From Liolophura sinensis (taxonomy: Eukaryota; Mollusca; Polyplacophora; Chitonida; Chitonidae): DNA of 64,000 nucleotides. How positions within the stretch are numbered: the stretch's first letter is position 1; each line of letters opens with the position of its first letter. The translations under genes were made by a program, and so were the position numbers. Below, in pieces: positions 42,125 to 54,000 of the stretch. The notes beneath the pieces were generated by a model, which searched no databases, was not told where the DNA came from, and was given only the letters and a program-made list of their open reading frames with translations. Location: assembly GCF_032854445.1 (NCBI RefSeq), contig NC_088305.1:20137717-20201716 (forward strand), written 5' to 3'.

Positions 42125-43973
42125 AGGGCTCGTGGATGCTTAGCCCACCAATCCTGGTTTATGCAGGAATTCATATGGGCCCAGGGCTCGTGGATGTTTA
42201 GTCCACCAATCCTGGTTTATGCAGGAATTCATATGGGCCCAGAGCTCGTGGATACTTAGTCCACCAATCCTGGTTTATGCAGGAATTCATACGGGCCCAG
42301 AGCTCGTGGATGCTTAGTCCAACAATCCTGGTTTATGCAGGAATTCTTACGGGCCCAGGGCTCGTGGATGCTTAGTCCACCAATCCTGGTTTATGCAGGA
42401 ATTCTTACGGGCCCAGGGCTCGTGGATGTCTAGTCCACCAATCCTGGTTTATGCAGGAATTCATACGGGCCCAGGGCTCGTGGATGCTTAGTTCACCAAT
42501 CCTGGTTTATGCAGGAATTCATACGGGCCCAGGGCTCGTGGATGTCTAGTCCACCAATCCTGGTTTATGCAGGAATTCATACGGGCCCAGGGCTCGTGGA
42601 TGTCTAGTTCACCAATCCTGGTTTATGCAGGAATTCATACGGGCCCAGGGCTCGTGGATGCTTAGTCCACCAATCCTGGTTTATGCAGGAATTCATACGG
42701 GCCCAGGGCTCGTGGATGCTTAGTTCACCAATCCTGGTTTATGCAGGAATTCATACGGGCCCAGGGCTCGTGGATGCTTAGTCCACCAATCCTGGTTTAT
42801 GCAGGAATTCATACGGGCCCAGGGCTCGTGGATGTCTAGTCCACCAATCCTGGTTTATGCAGGAATTCATACGGGCCCAGGGCTCGTGGATGCTTAGTTC
42901 ACCAATCCTGGTTTATGCAGGAATTCATACGGGCCCAGGGCTCGTGGATGCTTAGTTCACCAATCCTGGTTTATGCAGGAATTCATACGGGCCCAGGGCT
43001 CGTGGATGCTTAGTTCACCAATCCTGGTTTATGCAGGAATTCATACGGGCCCAGGGCTCGTGGATGCTTAGTTCACCAATCCTGGTTTATGCAGGAATTC
43101 ATATGGGCCCAAAGTTCGTGGATGCTTAGTTCACCAATCCTGGTTTATGCAGGAATTCATATGGGCCCAAAGTTCGTGGATGCTTAGTTCACCAATCCTG
43201 GTTTATGCAGGAATTCATATGGGCCCAAAGTTCGTGGATGCTTAGTTCACCAATCCTGGTTTATGCAGGAATTCATACGGGCCCAAAGTTCGTGGATGCT
43301 TAGTTCACCAATCCTGGTTTATGCAGGAATTCATACGGGCCCAGGGCTCGTGGATGTTTAGTTCACCAATCCTGGTTTATGCAGGAATTCATATGGGCCC
43401 AAAGTTCGTGGATGCTTAGTTCACCAATCCTGGTTTATGCAGGAATTCATATGGGCCCAAAGTTCGTGGATGCTTAGTTCACCAATCCTGGTTTATGCAG
43501 GAATTCATACGGGCCCAGGGCTCGTGGATGCTTAGTTCACCAATCCTGGTTTATGCAGGAATTCATACGGGCCCAGGGCTCGTGGATGCTTAGTTCACCA
43601 ATCCTGGTTTATGCAGGAATTCATATGGGCCCAAAGTTCGTGGATGCTTAGTTCACCAATCCTGGTTTATGCAGGAATTCATATGGGCCCAGGGCTCGTG
43701 GATGTCTAGTTCACCAATCCTGGTTTATGCAGGAATTCATACGGGCCCAGGGCTCGTGGATGCTTAGTTCACCAATCCTGGTTTATGCAGGAATTCATAT
43801 GGGCCCAAAGTTCGTGGATGCTTAGTTCACCAATCCTGGTTTATGCAGGAATTCATATGGGCCCAAAGTTCGTGGATGCTTAGTTCACCAATCCTGGTTT
43901 ATGCAGGAATTCATACGGGCCCAAAGTTCGTGGATGCTTAGTTCACCAATCCTGGTTTATGCAGGAATTCATC
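42119..43973. repeat. 58-bp satellite, 32 tandem units
   Basis: Unit starts GGGCCCAGGGCTCGTGGATG and ends TTTATGCAGGAATTCATAY. 1,855 bp divided by 58 gives 32 copies. Two main variants, CCAGGGCTCG and CCAAAGTTCG, occur in blocks; the first is mostly on the left. Confidence 0.97.
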
Positions 43974-45205
43974 CTAAAAGACAACGGCATAGAGCGTAAA
44001 ACCAAAGAGGACTTCTACTAGAAACTAAACTCGGTTTTAAATCTTTTTTTTTTGACCCTTTAATGTAAAGATTTACTATTTAATATTCATAATTCCATAT
44101 CCTTACGGCTGTAAAATTGTTTAAATTATTGTTAAATTAACATTATAAAATTTTAAAAGGTCACGTAAATCTGATAAATACGACTCTCAGAATCGACAGT
44201 CAGTGAAGTGGATTTTATGCATGTTATTTTCCATGACCATTCGACGATCTCCACCAAATTACGCCTAAAACGTAGGCCCTTTACGAGCTGTCAGAGCTCG
44301 AAATTTACATCTCTTATCAAAGAGACAACAAACATCCCAAATGTCTGCAAGGAATGGATTAGGGGACCGTATACGACTGAGACTGTGTCTTCCAGTTTCC
44401 GGATGATTTGAGACTCAGGAAGTTGAAGAGAGTGAATTTTTGCCATTTTACTTCTATAAGCTAGGATAAGAATTCAGCTTTCTGGACAATTTCCGCAGCT
44501 GCGCCTGTGCGCAATAATTGAACCGGAAATGGGTCATATGGATGCGAAAACAAACTTCTGCTCTGATACATGTTTGTTGTTTCGTATTTGATTATTTATT
44601 TATTTGATTGGGTTTTTTACGCCGTACTTAAGGGTATTTAACATTTACAATTCACTGGACTTTGCGGTTAGTTAAAGCGTTAAACTCGTTTATTTTGGAC
44701 CACACATTTTTGAGCAAGGAATTGAGAACGGCTGCCCATTTCACAATGCGTACATGTTGGGCAGGAGACTGCAGTAACTTGTCGTGGTGAGCTAGTAAGA
44801 AAACTCTTCTGCCTCTCTCGTCGGAACAAACTAGCAGACAGCTAACCTAGCACCACTGAATATTGAATCACTCAAACCTAACACTCGTCAATTTAGATTG
44901 TGAACCCTTTATTCTGGGTGGGGGGCGGTAAAGGCTGAAAGCAACGAAAACAAACAATGAGGACAAAACAATGTGTATCACTTCACAATGTCATACACAC
45001 GTAAGGGACAATACTTTGCACAGAATAAATCGTAGTTATCAAGAGTTAGCTTCCTTGTATTGATTTATCGGGCGTGACCTCTGGACTATACACGTACCGG
45101 TACCGTTCAAATTATTATAAGCCGGAGTCTGAATATCTCAATTACAACTACAAAAACATCAGTAATTTTACGTTAGAAACAGAACTTTCTTGTCACGGCA
45201 TGTGA
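43974..45205. other. No gene seen
   Basis: AT-rich sequence. A SINE-A tail fragment lies at about 44,588-44,650 (TTATTTATTTGATTGGGTTT). GATAAATACGACTCTC at 44,173 resembles the MITE end next to the satellite. Confidence 0.5.
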
Positions 45206-45484
45206 TATTTATTTATTTATTTATTTGATTGGTGTTTTACGTCGTACTCAAGAATATTTCACTTATACGTTGGCAGCCGGCATTATGGCGAGAGAGAACC
45301 GGGCAGAGCCCGGCGGAAACCCATTACCGTCTACAGGTTGCTGACGGACATTCCCACGTGCGACCGGAGAGGAAGGCGGCATGAGCAGGACTTGAACTCA
45401 AATTGCATTGGTGAGAAGCTCCTGCCATTGGGTCATTATCCTACTCTAGCATGCTTACCACTATAGGCCACGGAGGCGCCCCTG
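45206..45484 (-). mobile_element. SINE-A, full length, reverse
   Basis: TTTA tail, TTTGATTGGTGTTTTACGTC, and a complete tRNA-like head ending GGCCACGGAGGCGCC. Confidence 0.85.
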
Positions 45485-45549
45485 CAGAGTAGAAAAAATA
45501 ATATGCAGGTATATACCGATATTATTAATTGCATCGTTATTCATTATAA

Positions 45550-45712
45550 TGTTCCGTACGTGGGAAGGTCTTCTAGCAACCTGCGGATGGTCGTGGGTTT
45601 CGTCCGGGCTCTGTTCGGTTTCCTCCCACCATAATGTTGGCCGCCGTCGCATAAGTGAAATATTCTTGAGTACGGCGTAAAACACCGATCAAATAAATGA
45701 ATAAACAATTAG
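45550..45712 (+). mobile_element. SINE-A, 5'-truncated
   Basis: CGTGGGAAGGTCTTCTAGCA through TAAAACACCGATCAAATAAA. Confidence 0.8.
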
Positions 45713-46381
45713 AATGTCATATAAAAAGGTTGAATTCGTTTCTGATCAATTTGAAATTTATTTTATAACAGTTTCGTTCTTCGCCTTCATTTCAAATTCA
45801 CCAAATGTTGCCAGTATGAGAAAAGGCAGATTGATGTCATCAGTTCTCTTTGGCACAATATGAGCAGCAAAACAGAGTTTGTACTAAGGTGAATTGGTAG
45901 GTCTAGTTAGTTTGTGGCATTCTGATTACGAACATTTTGGATATCTCGAGGGCTGGTTATGTCAGTGTGACAGAAATTGTATAATCTTTCTCAGATTATA
46001 TGTAAGCTTCAATCAATTCAGATTTATTTTCCCGAATGATTAATCATAGACAGAGTTACTGTCCATAGCCTCACGCAACCAGCGTTGCCTCGTGTAATAA
46101 CCTATACAGAGTACAACCGACTTGCCTCCCTTTAGCTAAAAGCTCTAACGCTATACTTCATGTAACTCCGTCACGAAAGATCAACCTACGTATCAGGCCA
46201 TCCTGCGCACAAAACTATGCAAATAATGCGGTTCAGCCGATACGAAAGAGCATTCATTGACATGAAGTAAGATGTAAGGTTTTTTTTTATTATTTGTTTG
46301 AAATGACAACGCGCGATTTTTGAAACGGAATCGTTAGTTTTTTCATTACTACAAACACGTTTTAGTAGGAGAAACAACTCG

Positions 46382-46439
46382 GAACAGTTGATTCTTGAAA
46401 AAGAATCGACAAGGCACCGTTTTCAAGAATCATCTGTTC
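46382..46439 (-). other. Strong hairpin in the 3' UTR of the six-cysteine protein gene
   Basis: Arms GAACAGTTGATTCTTGAAAA (46,382-46,401) and TTTTCAAGAATCATCTGTTC (46,420-46,439) pair at 19 of 20 positions around an 18-nt loop, 32 nt after the stop codon. Confidence 0.75.
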
Positions 46440-46471
46440 ACTCATCACTCTAAATGATGCTGCTATTTCCA

Positions 46472-46503
46472 TTACTCCTCATCACTCTCACCAGCACCAG
46501 GGT
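46472..46503 (-). CDS. Six-cysteine protein exon 3: acidic end and stop
   Basis: Acceptor TCTTTTTTCAG|, then DPGAGESDEE and TAA, in frame with exon 2. Confidence 0.75.
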
Positions 46504-49500
46504 CTGAAAAAAGACAAAAATGAAATGACGTCTTAAGTTTACCATTGGTAAAGGGAAATACTGTGTGCAGAAACTTGCGGATTGTCATGAGTTTCCCCGG
46601 GCCCTGCCTCCCACCATAATGGTGGCCGCCATCGTATAACTGGAATGTTCTTGAATAAGATAAAATAATATAAAATAAATCCTTTGTCCAAATTCTTCAT
46701 TTATATTTAAAAGTTGGCAGATTACTTTGACCTCTTTGAGAAGTCAATTTAGACACACCAAATAACGCCTCATCGCCATTTATTGATTTATTTATTTATT
46801 TATTTGATTGGTGTTTTACGCCGTACTCAAGAATATTTCACTTATACGACGCCGGTCAGCATTATAGTGGGTAGAAACCGGACACAACCCGGGGGAAACC
46901 CACGACCATCCGTAGGTTGCTGTCAGACCTTCCCACTTACGGCCGGAGAGGAAGCCAGCATGAGCTGGACTTGAACTCACAGCGACCGCATTGGTGAGAG
47001 GTTCCTGGTTCATTACGCTGTGCTAGCCCGCTAACCAAGTGAGCCACGGAGGCCCCCCATCGCCATATGACGTTATGTATGAAGTTAAGTAATTTAAAAT
47101 AGAAAGCACTAAAAGAGCACAAATCCCCGCTCCAGATCACACCCGAGAAAGGGAAAATAGTCTGCAGTTCTGTCATGAGCATAAATAGCCAAAGAGCCTT
47201 TAAACCAGTTATGAAAAATTTTAATGCATTGATCTTTAGCACAGTGCCATCCTGCGCACTAAATTGCATCCAATCCGTACAACACTTGTCGCGTAAACTT
47301 ACCGACAAACATACAGACATAGACAAATAGACATGGTAAAGGTTCACCATGTTTAGACAAAAGCTAAGTCAGACACCTGTAAAGTGGACGGTAAAAATGA
47401 GGTACGAAATAAGTTTTACCTGCCGTACAGCTGGTCACTTCTACAATGCATGTCGTGTCGGGACGAGCAAACGCAGTGACTTCGTTAGGGGGTGACACCG
47501 TGTAGGTACATGGAGGATCCCGTGGGCCGGGGGTGAAACTGAAGACAACTTTCACATTTTGAATAGTGGCGGGAAGAGCGGAGCCGTATTCTTGAAGGCA
47601 AGGCCCGGAATAGCTAGCATCAATTTCACATATGCCGATCGTCGTCACTGTTTTTTCATCCACCAGACATTCACCTTTAAGCCAAATAAAATGCCGGGAT
47701 GGCCTCTACATTAGTTGAACATTGTTCAACGTCAAACTCACGAATTTTTCGCTCAGTATTGCATATTTTCGTAATACGTAGGTTACGTTCTTCTCCCATG
47801 ATTTACCTCCCTTGACGGCAGCCATCACTCCTATATTTCAGCATTATAACAGAAGGGATAATAGAGAATATTGCTGTTAACTTTGTCAGTTTCTCAATGC
47901 ACAGAAGCAAATTGCAATGATTCAAAAGCAATTCATCTTACAGCATAGGCAAAAGTGTGAAAGACATGGCACTGGGATTAAACCCAAACGTCTTGAGTCC
48001 TTGAGACTGAAAGCCATATGCTACAAACACTCTCCATTCAGTAATGTGTAGCCTTCATATAGCGAACCAAGGGCCCGCAACTCTTAGAGACTGAAAGCCA
48101 TATGCTACAAACACTCTCCATTCAGTAATGTGTAGCCTTCATATAGCAAACCAAGGGCCCGCAACTCTTAGAGACTGAAAGCCATATGCTACAAACACTC
48201 TCCATTCAGTAATGTGTAGCCTTCATATAGCGAACCAAGGGCCCGCAACTCTTAGAGACTGAAAGCCATGTGCTACAAACACTCTCCATTCAGTAATGTG
48301 TAGCCTTCATATAGCGAACCAAGGGCCCGCAACTCTTAGAGACTGAAAGCCATATGCTACAAACACTCTCCATTCAGTAATGTGTAGCCTTCATATAGCG
48401 AACCAAGGGCCCGCAACTCTTAGAGACTGAAAGCCATATGCTACAAACACTCTCCATTCAGTAATGTGTAGCCTTCATATAGCGAACCAAGGGCCCGCAA
48501 CTCTTAGAGACTGAAAGCCATGTGCTACAAACACTCTCCATTCAGTAATGTGTAGCCTTCATATAGCGAACCAAGGGCCCGCAACTCTTAGAGACTGAAA
48601 GCCATGTGCTACAAACACTCTCCATTCAGTAATGTGTAGCCTTCATATAGCGAACCAAGGGCCCGCAACTCTTAGAGACTGAAAGCCATGTGCTACAAAC
48701 ACTCTCCATTCAGTAATGTGTAGCCTTCATATAGCGAACCAAGGGCCCGCAACTCTTAGAGACTGAAAGCCATGTGCTACAAACACTCTCCATTCAGTAA
48801 TGTGTAGCCTTCATATAGCGAACCAAGGGCCCGCAACTCTTAGAGACTGAAAGCCATATGCTACAAACACTCTCCATTCAGTAATGTGTAGCCTTCATAT
48901 AGCGAACCAAGGCCCCGCAACTCTTAGAGACTGAAAGCCATGTGCTACAAACACTCTCCATTCAGTAATGTGTAGCCTTCATATAGCGAACCAAGGGCCC
49001 GCAACTCTTAGAGACTGAAAGCCATATGCTACAAACACTCTCCATTCAGTAATGTGTAGCCTTCATATAGCGAACCAAGGCCCCGCAACTCTTAGAGACT
49101 GAAAGCCATGTGCTACAAACACTCTCCATTCAGTAATGTGTAGCCTTCATATAGCGAACCAAGGGCCCGCAACTCTTAGAGACTGAAAGCCATGTGCTAC
49201 AAACACTCTCCATTCAGTAATGTGTAGCCTTCATATAGCGAACCAAGGCCCCGCAACTCTTAGAGACTGAAAGCCATGTGCTACAAACACTCTCCATTCA
49301 GTAATGTGTAGCCTTCATATAGCGAACCAAGGGCCCGCAACTCTTAGAGACTGAAAGCCATGTGCTACAAACACTCTCCATTCAGTAATGTGTAGCCTTC
49401 ATATAGCGAACCAAGGCCCTGCAACTCTTAGAGACTGAAAGCCATGTGCTACAAACACTCTCCATTCAGTAATGTGTAGCCTTCATATAGCGAACCAAGG

Positions 49501-52108
49501 CCCTGCAACTCTTAGAGACTGAAAGCCATGTGCTACAAACACTCTCCATTCAGTAATGTGTAGCCTTCATATAGCGAACCAAGGCCCTGCAACTCTTAGA
49601 GACTGAAAGCCATGTGCTACAAACACTCTCCATTCAGTAATGTGTAGCCTTCATATAGCGAACCAAGGCCCCGCAACTCTTAGAGACTGAAAGCCATGTG
49701 CTACAAACACTCTCCATTCAGTAATGTGTAGCCTTCATATAGCGAACCAAGGCCCCGCAACTCTTAGAGACTGAAAGCCATGTGCTACAAACACTCTCCA
49801 TTCAGTAATGTGTAGCCTTCATATAGCGAACCAAGGCCCCGCAACTCTTAGAGACTGAAAGCCATATGTTACAACTACACTACATACAGTACTGTATAGC
49901 CTTCATATACTGAACCAATGCCCCGCAAGTCCTAGAGACTGAAAGCCATATGCTACAGATACACTACATACAGTACTGTACAGCCTTTATATACTGAACC
50001 AATGCCCCGCAAGTCCTCGAGACTGTAAGCCATATCCTACAAATACACTACATACAGTACTGTACAGCCTTTATATACTGAACCAACGTTCCGCAAGTCC
50101 TAGAGACTGAAAGCCATATGCTACAACTATACTACATACAGTACTGTATAGCCTTCATATAGCGAACCAAGGCCCTGCAACTCTTAGAGACTGAAAGCCA
50201 TATGCTACAACTATACTACATACAGTACTGTATAGCCTTCATATACTGAACCAATGCCCCGCAAGTCCTAGAGACTGAAAGCCATGTGCTACAAACACTC
50301 TCCATTCAGTAATGTGTAGCCTTCATATAGCGAACCAAGGCCCCGCAACTCTTAGAGACTGAAAGCCATATGCTACAACTATACTACATACAGTACTGTA
50401 TAGCCTTCACATACTGAACCAATGCCCCGCAAGTCCTAAAGACTGAAAGCCATGTGCTACAAACACTCTCCATTCAGTAATGTGTAGCCTTCATATAGCG
50501 AACCAAGGGCCCGCAACTCTTAGAGACTGAAAGCCATATGCCACAACTATACTACATACAGTACTGTATAGCCTTCATATACTGAACCAATGCCCCGCAA
50601 GTCCTAGAGACTGAAAGCCATGTGCTACAAACACTCTCCATTCAGTAATGTGTAGCCTTCATATACTGAACCAATGCCCCGCAAGTCCTAGAGACTGAAA
50701 GCCATGTGCTACAAACACTCTCCATTCAGTAATGTGTAGCCTTCATATAGCGAACCAAGGCCCCGCAACTCTTAGAGACTGAAAGCCATATGCTACAACT
50801 ATACTACATACAGTACTGTATAGCCTTCATATACTGAACCAATGCCCCGCAAGTCCTAGAGACTGAAAGCCATGTGCTACAAACACTCTCCATTCAGTAA
50901 TGTGTAGCCTTCATATAGCGAACCAAGGCCCCGCAACTCTTAGAGACTGAAAGCCATATGCTACAACTATACTACATACAGTACTGTATAGCCTTCATAT
51001 ACTGAACCAATGCCCCGCAAGTCCTAGAGACTGAAAGCCATGTGCTACAAACACTCTCCATTCAGTAATGTGTAGCCTTCATATAGCGAACCAAGGCCCC
51101 GCAACTCTTAGAGACTGAAAGCCATATGCTACAACTATACTACATACAGTACTGTATAGCCTTCATATACTGAACCAATGCCCCGCAAGTCCTAGAGACT
51201 GAAAGCCATATACTACAGATACACTATGTACAGTACTGTATAGCCTTCATATACAGACTGAAAGCCATATGCTACAAATACGCCACATACAGTGTTGTAT
51301 AGCCTTCATATACTGATATGCAGATGAAAGGAAAGCAACAAAGGGAAGCTAACGAAATTGTGCGTGTCCGCCAGTTCAGCAGCGAAAATCCAAAACGAGT
51401 CAAAATTTACGATTTCAGTTGAAGAGAGGTTGCAGTACCCTGAGAGATTAGCAGCAGATTTAAACCGTGTCAATGGATAACTACATGCGGAAAGGCGAGA
51501 CCAGTCATGGCTTTATTGACATGGCTTTATTGAAAACGTGATTTTCTACTGAATGGTGTAGGCAGTTATTTTTGTTTTCGCTGGAAAGTTCACCCAATTT
51601 TGTAAGCTTCTGCTCTATAGCTCTGTCTGTCATGCAGCTTATCAATGGGGGAGCTACAATACTGTTTCTGCAAAAGCTTAAGTAACTTCAGTTGACCGTA
51701 CTATTGTGTCAATGTAAAAATCAACAGCTGTGCCTCAAAGTCACGTTCCAATTATTTTTTAAAATTATAAAGACAAAATCACTTTCAAAACTCAAAAGAA
51801 TAATATTTTAATTTTAACAGAAAGTAAGTTGTCTGAGTGATGCTAGACTGATGCTATTAGTCTAATAGGATATTTATGTTGCATTAAAAGAATACGTGTT
51901 CTATATTTAACAGAACAATCTGCTGCAATAGCACAATAGATTCTAGTATCACTCAGACAACAGGCCCAGCTCTAAATTTAACACGTTATTTATTTTTTTT
52001 GAGCGAATGCACACCAATATGGCGGATGTAATGCTTACCTTGGCCACCAGGGAGCGCTGTCAACAGACACACAGCTGCCACAAGATGGGGTATGGATAGG
52101 GATAACAT
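46472..52108 (-). CDS. Secreted 118-residue six-cysteine protein (three exons)
   Basis: Exons 52,039-52,108, 47,420-47,674 and 46,472-46,503: 70+255+32 = 357 nt, 119 codons including stop, and both introns are phase 1. Exon 1 encodes a signal peptide (MLSLSIPHLVAAVCLLTALP, then GGQ). The mature protein starts about residue 24, GECLVDEK. Six cysteines (26, 39, 49, 79, 99, 106) suggest three disulfides. The centre is Pro/Thr rich (FTPGPRDPPCTYTVSPP), and the C-terminus is short and acidic (GAGESDEE). I do not recognise the family. Exon 1 has a near-identical second copy at 58,230-58,299. Intron 1 (4.4 kb) is mostly an 84-bp satellite. Confidence 0.8.
46560..46680 (+). mobile_element. SINE-A, 5'-truncated
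   Basis: TTGTCATGAGTTTCCCCGGG and CACCATAATGGTGGCCGCC, decayed tail. Lies in intron 2 of the six-cysteine gene. Confidence 0.7.
46780..47057 (-). mobile_element. SINE-A, full length, with 9-bp target-site duplication
   Basis: TTTA tail to head GAGCCACGGAGGCCCC; CATCGCCAT at 46,771-46,779 and 47,058-47,066. Lies in intron 2 of the six-cysteine gene. Confidence 0.88.
47420..47674 (-). CDS. Six-cysteine protein exon 2: main mature part
   Basis: Acceptor GGCTTAAAG|, donor ACGGCAG|GTAAAA. The whole 255 nt is open in the phase required by exon 1 and contains all six cysteines. Confidence 0.82.
48003..51315. repeat. 84-bp satellite, about 39 units, with two unit types
   Basis: Type A contains CTACAAACACTCTCCATTCA and GCGAACCAAGGSCCCGCAAC. 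Type B contains CATACAGTACTGTATAGCC and CTGAACCAATGCCCCGCAAG. The left two thirds are pure A; from about 50,180 to 51,180 B and A alternate, making a 168-bp higher-order unit. The array fills intron 1 of the six-cysteine gene. Confidence 0.97.
51316..51802. other. No gene seen (intron 1 of the six-cysteine gene)
   Basis: AT-rich, unique-looking sequence between the satellite and a MITE. Confidence 0.5.
51803..51992. mobile_element. MITE of the CTGAGTGATGC family at the duplication boundary
   Basis: Ends AGTTGTCTGAGTGATGCTAG and CTAGTATCACTCAGACAACA, with outer AAATTTAACA-type sequence. The 58,166 duplicate begins inside its right end. Confidence 0.75.
52039..52108 (-). CDS. Six-cysteine protein exon 1: signal peptide
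   Basis: ATG at 52,108 with hydrophobic core HLVAAVCLLTAL; donor CCAAG|GTAAGC, phase 1. Confidence 0.8.
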
Positions 52109-52649
52109 TTCCAGCCTGAAAATGCGAGATAAGAATAAGAATTTATTTTTGTTGCAGGGTGGGTGTCCCGATTTAGGTAGAGGACATGTTTAAACATGAT
52201 ATTGCCCGAGGGGCTTGTGGGAAATGCACTGAGGAATTTAAATCTATTAAAAACTATATATGTAGGCCTATTGCTCTCTATAAACTGCTGTGTACTGGTG
52301 GTACACGGTGTTGTGGCAAAATTGCGCTCCCGCATAATTCTGTGTGCCTTGTGTAATTCACATAGCACATCCACAGTGACTTGTGGATATGCACAATCGT
52401 TTATAGATCTACAACAGACCGGTAGGCGTTGAGACTACCAGTGAGAATGGTGATGTGACATATGTTGACTTATATGGTTAGAAGGACTGATAACCTGTGT
52501 ATTTCTAAAAAAATTGTGTCATTAAAGAGGAGGTCTAAATTACAAATGTTACAGTCCAATAATTTAGTTATGGAATCTGCTCCAGTCATTAAAGAATATA
52601 TTGTTATAAGAAAGGCAAGCAGAAGACCAAATTGAATGTACATGTGTAA

Positions 52650-52745
52650 ATAGGTTTCCTTCCACCATAATGCTGACCGCCGTCGTATAAGTGAAATATT
52701 CTTGACTACGGCGTAAAACACTAATGAAATAAAAAAATAAATCAT
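52650..52745 (+). mobile_element. SINE-A 3' fragment (also at 58,860-58,950)
   Basis: CACCATAATGCTGACCGCCG and TAAAACACTAATGAAATAAA; present in both duplication copies, so older than the duplication. Confidence 0.75.
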
Positions 52746-52844
52746 ATGTAAATGGACAATACGCATTTATCGCAAGGAAAGATGTATTTGACGGGCCATG
52801 ATACCCGCAAATACAACAGTAAAGAGGGAGTCTATCGTTATACC

Positions 52845-52975
52845 AGTGGCCTGCGGATGATCGTGACAAGGTGTCCCCCGGGCTCTCCCATCATATTGCC
52901 GTCCACCGTCGTGTAAGTGAAATATATTCTTAAGCATGGCATTGAACATTAATCAAATATATAAATCAAATAACT
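52845..52975 (+). mobile_element. SINE-A fragment, decayed (also at 59,045-59,155)
   Basis: GCCTGCGGATGATCGTGAC and a 3' end with AACATTAATCAAATATATAA. Confidence 0.6.
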
Positions 52976-53114
52976 CTGTAGTTACACAGAAGTGTAACTC
53001 GCGACTCCCCCCTAGCCTTTCCACAAAAGCTTTGACGTTCTCCGCCCCTAACAGGTGTTAACCATTCGCCTTTAATTTATAAAGAAGACGTGTGATCTTT
53101 GATATCACTACATG

Positions 53115-53340
53115 TACACCAAAAAAAGTAATCTGCTAATTTTAACAGAAAATCTGTTAAGTGGTGCTAGATTGTTTTCCGTGATTTTACAGCAGTGTCT
53201 CATATTCAACATGGGCCTAATATCCTGTGAGTCTAATACATTGTTTAGGTCGGTTTGACAAAAAAATATGAGATACACATGTGAATATTTAACAGAATAT
53301 TTACAGAATACATTCTAGCATCAATAGGTTATTTTTGTGG
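53115..53340. mobile_element. MITE of the CTGAGTGATGC family, diverged (also at 59,765-59,985)
   Basis: AATTTTAACAGAAAATCTGT and AGTGGTGCTAGATTG on the left; ACAGAATACATTCTAGCATC on the right. Confidence 0.6.
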
Positions 53341-53584
53341 AGAGTATATCATACCTTACCACCAATAGGAAATACACCCCAGAAAAACCGGAAGTACACC
53401 TACATGTATGTATTGTGATGCGCCACTGCAGGAGAATAGAGGCAATGGATGTAAAAGAATTGACGCAGGAACTACTCTGATAAATTCACGCAAGTTTGCG
53501 TGCGGATCGGATGAAAAAATGTAAAAAATCGTTTATAGCGATAAAGTGAAAGAAAGCCAAACTATGAAGTAAGGTTCATCATAT

Positions 53585-54000
53585 GGACAGCTGAAAACTA
53601 TGCGTAAAAATGCCTTCATTTATATTTTCAAACTTTTTTTAAACAGTGTTGAAAGGCATTCAAATATGTGAATACTATGGTGGGCTTTATGAGCCGTAGT
53701 GACAGTATCTAGGAACTCTGACGTCACATCACCTTTTTCCTGATGTTCACCAGAAGAAGGAATTTTTGCGAACATTATGTCAGTAATTTATACTAATGGG
53801 TAAAAAGAGTTATTGTAACATTCAGTGTCGTGATTAGAGTCGGAAAAACTTCCTGTGACGTCAGAGTTCCCAAACTTTGATAGTATGGTCCATCAAGCCC
53901 ACCTTAGAATTCAAATGTTTGAACGCCTTTAATTCTTTTCACAAAAGTGTAAAAAAATAAATGAAAGTATATTTGTGCACAGTTTTAAGTGGTCTCCTTA
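53585..54000. mobile_element. Long foldback element (also at 60,236-60,640)
   Basis: Arms of about 130-150 bp are imperfect inverted copies: GGCATTCAAATATGTGAATA, GGTGGGCTT and GGAACTCTGACGTCA on the left recur reversed as TGACGTCAGAGTTCC, AAGCCCACC and TTCAAATGTTTGAACGCC on the right. Non-coding. Confidence 0.75.

Noticed and set aside
48003-51315. CRISPR-like regular repeats
   Set aside because: Units abut head to tail with no unique spacers; this is a satellite in an animal intron.
52038-52056. CTCF-like CCACCAGGGAGCGCT in the signal-peptide exon
   Set aside because: One mismatch falls in the invariant GGC core, and the copy at 58,230 has a further change.
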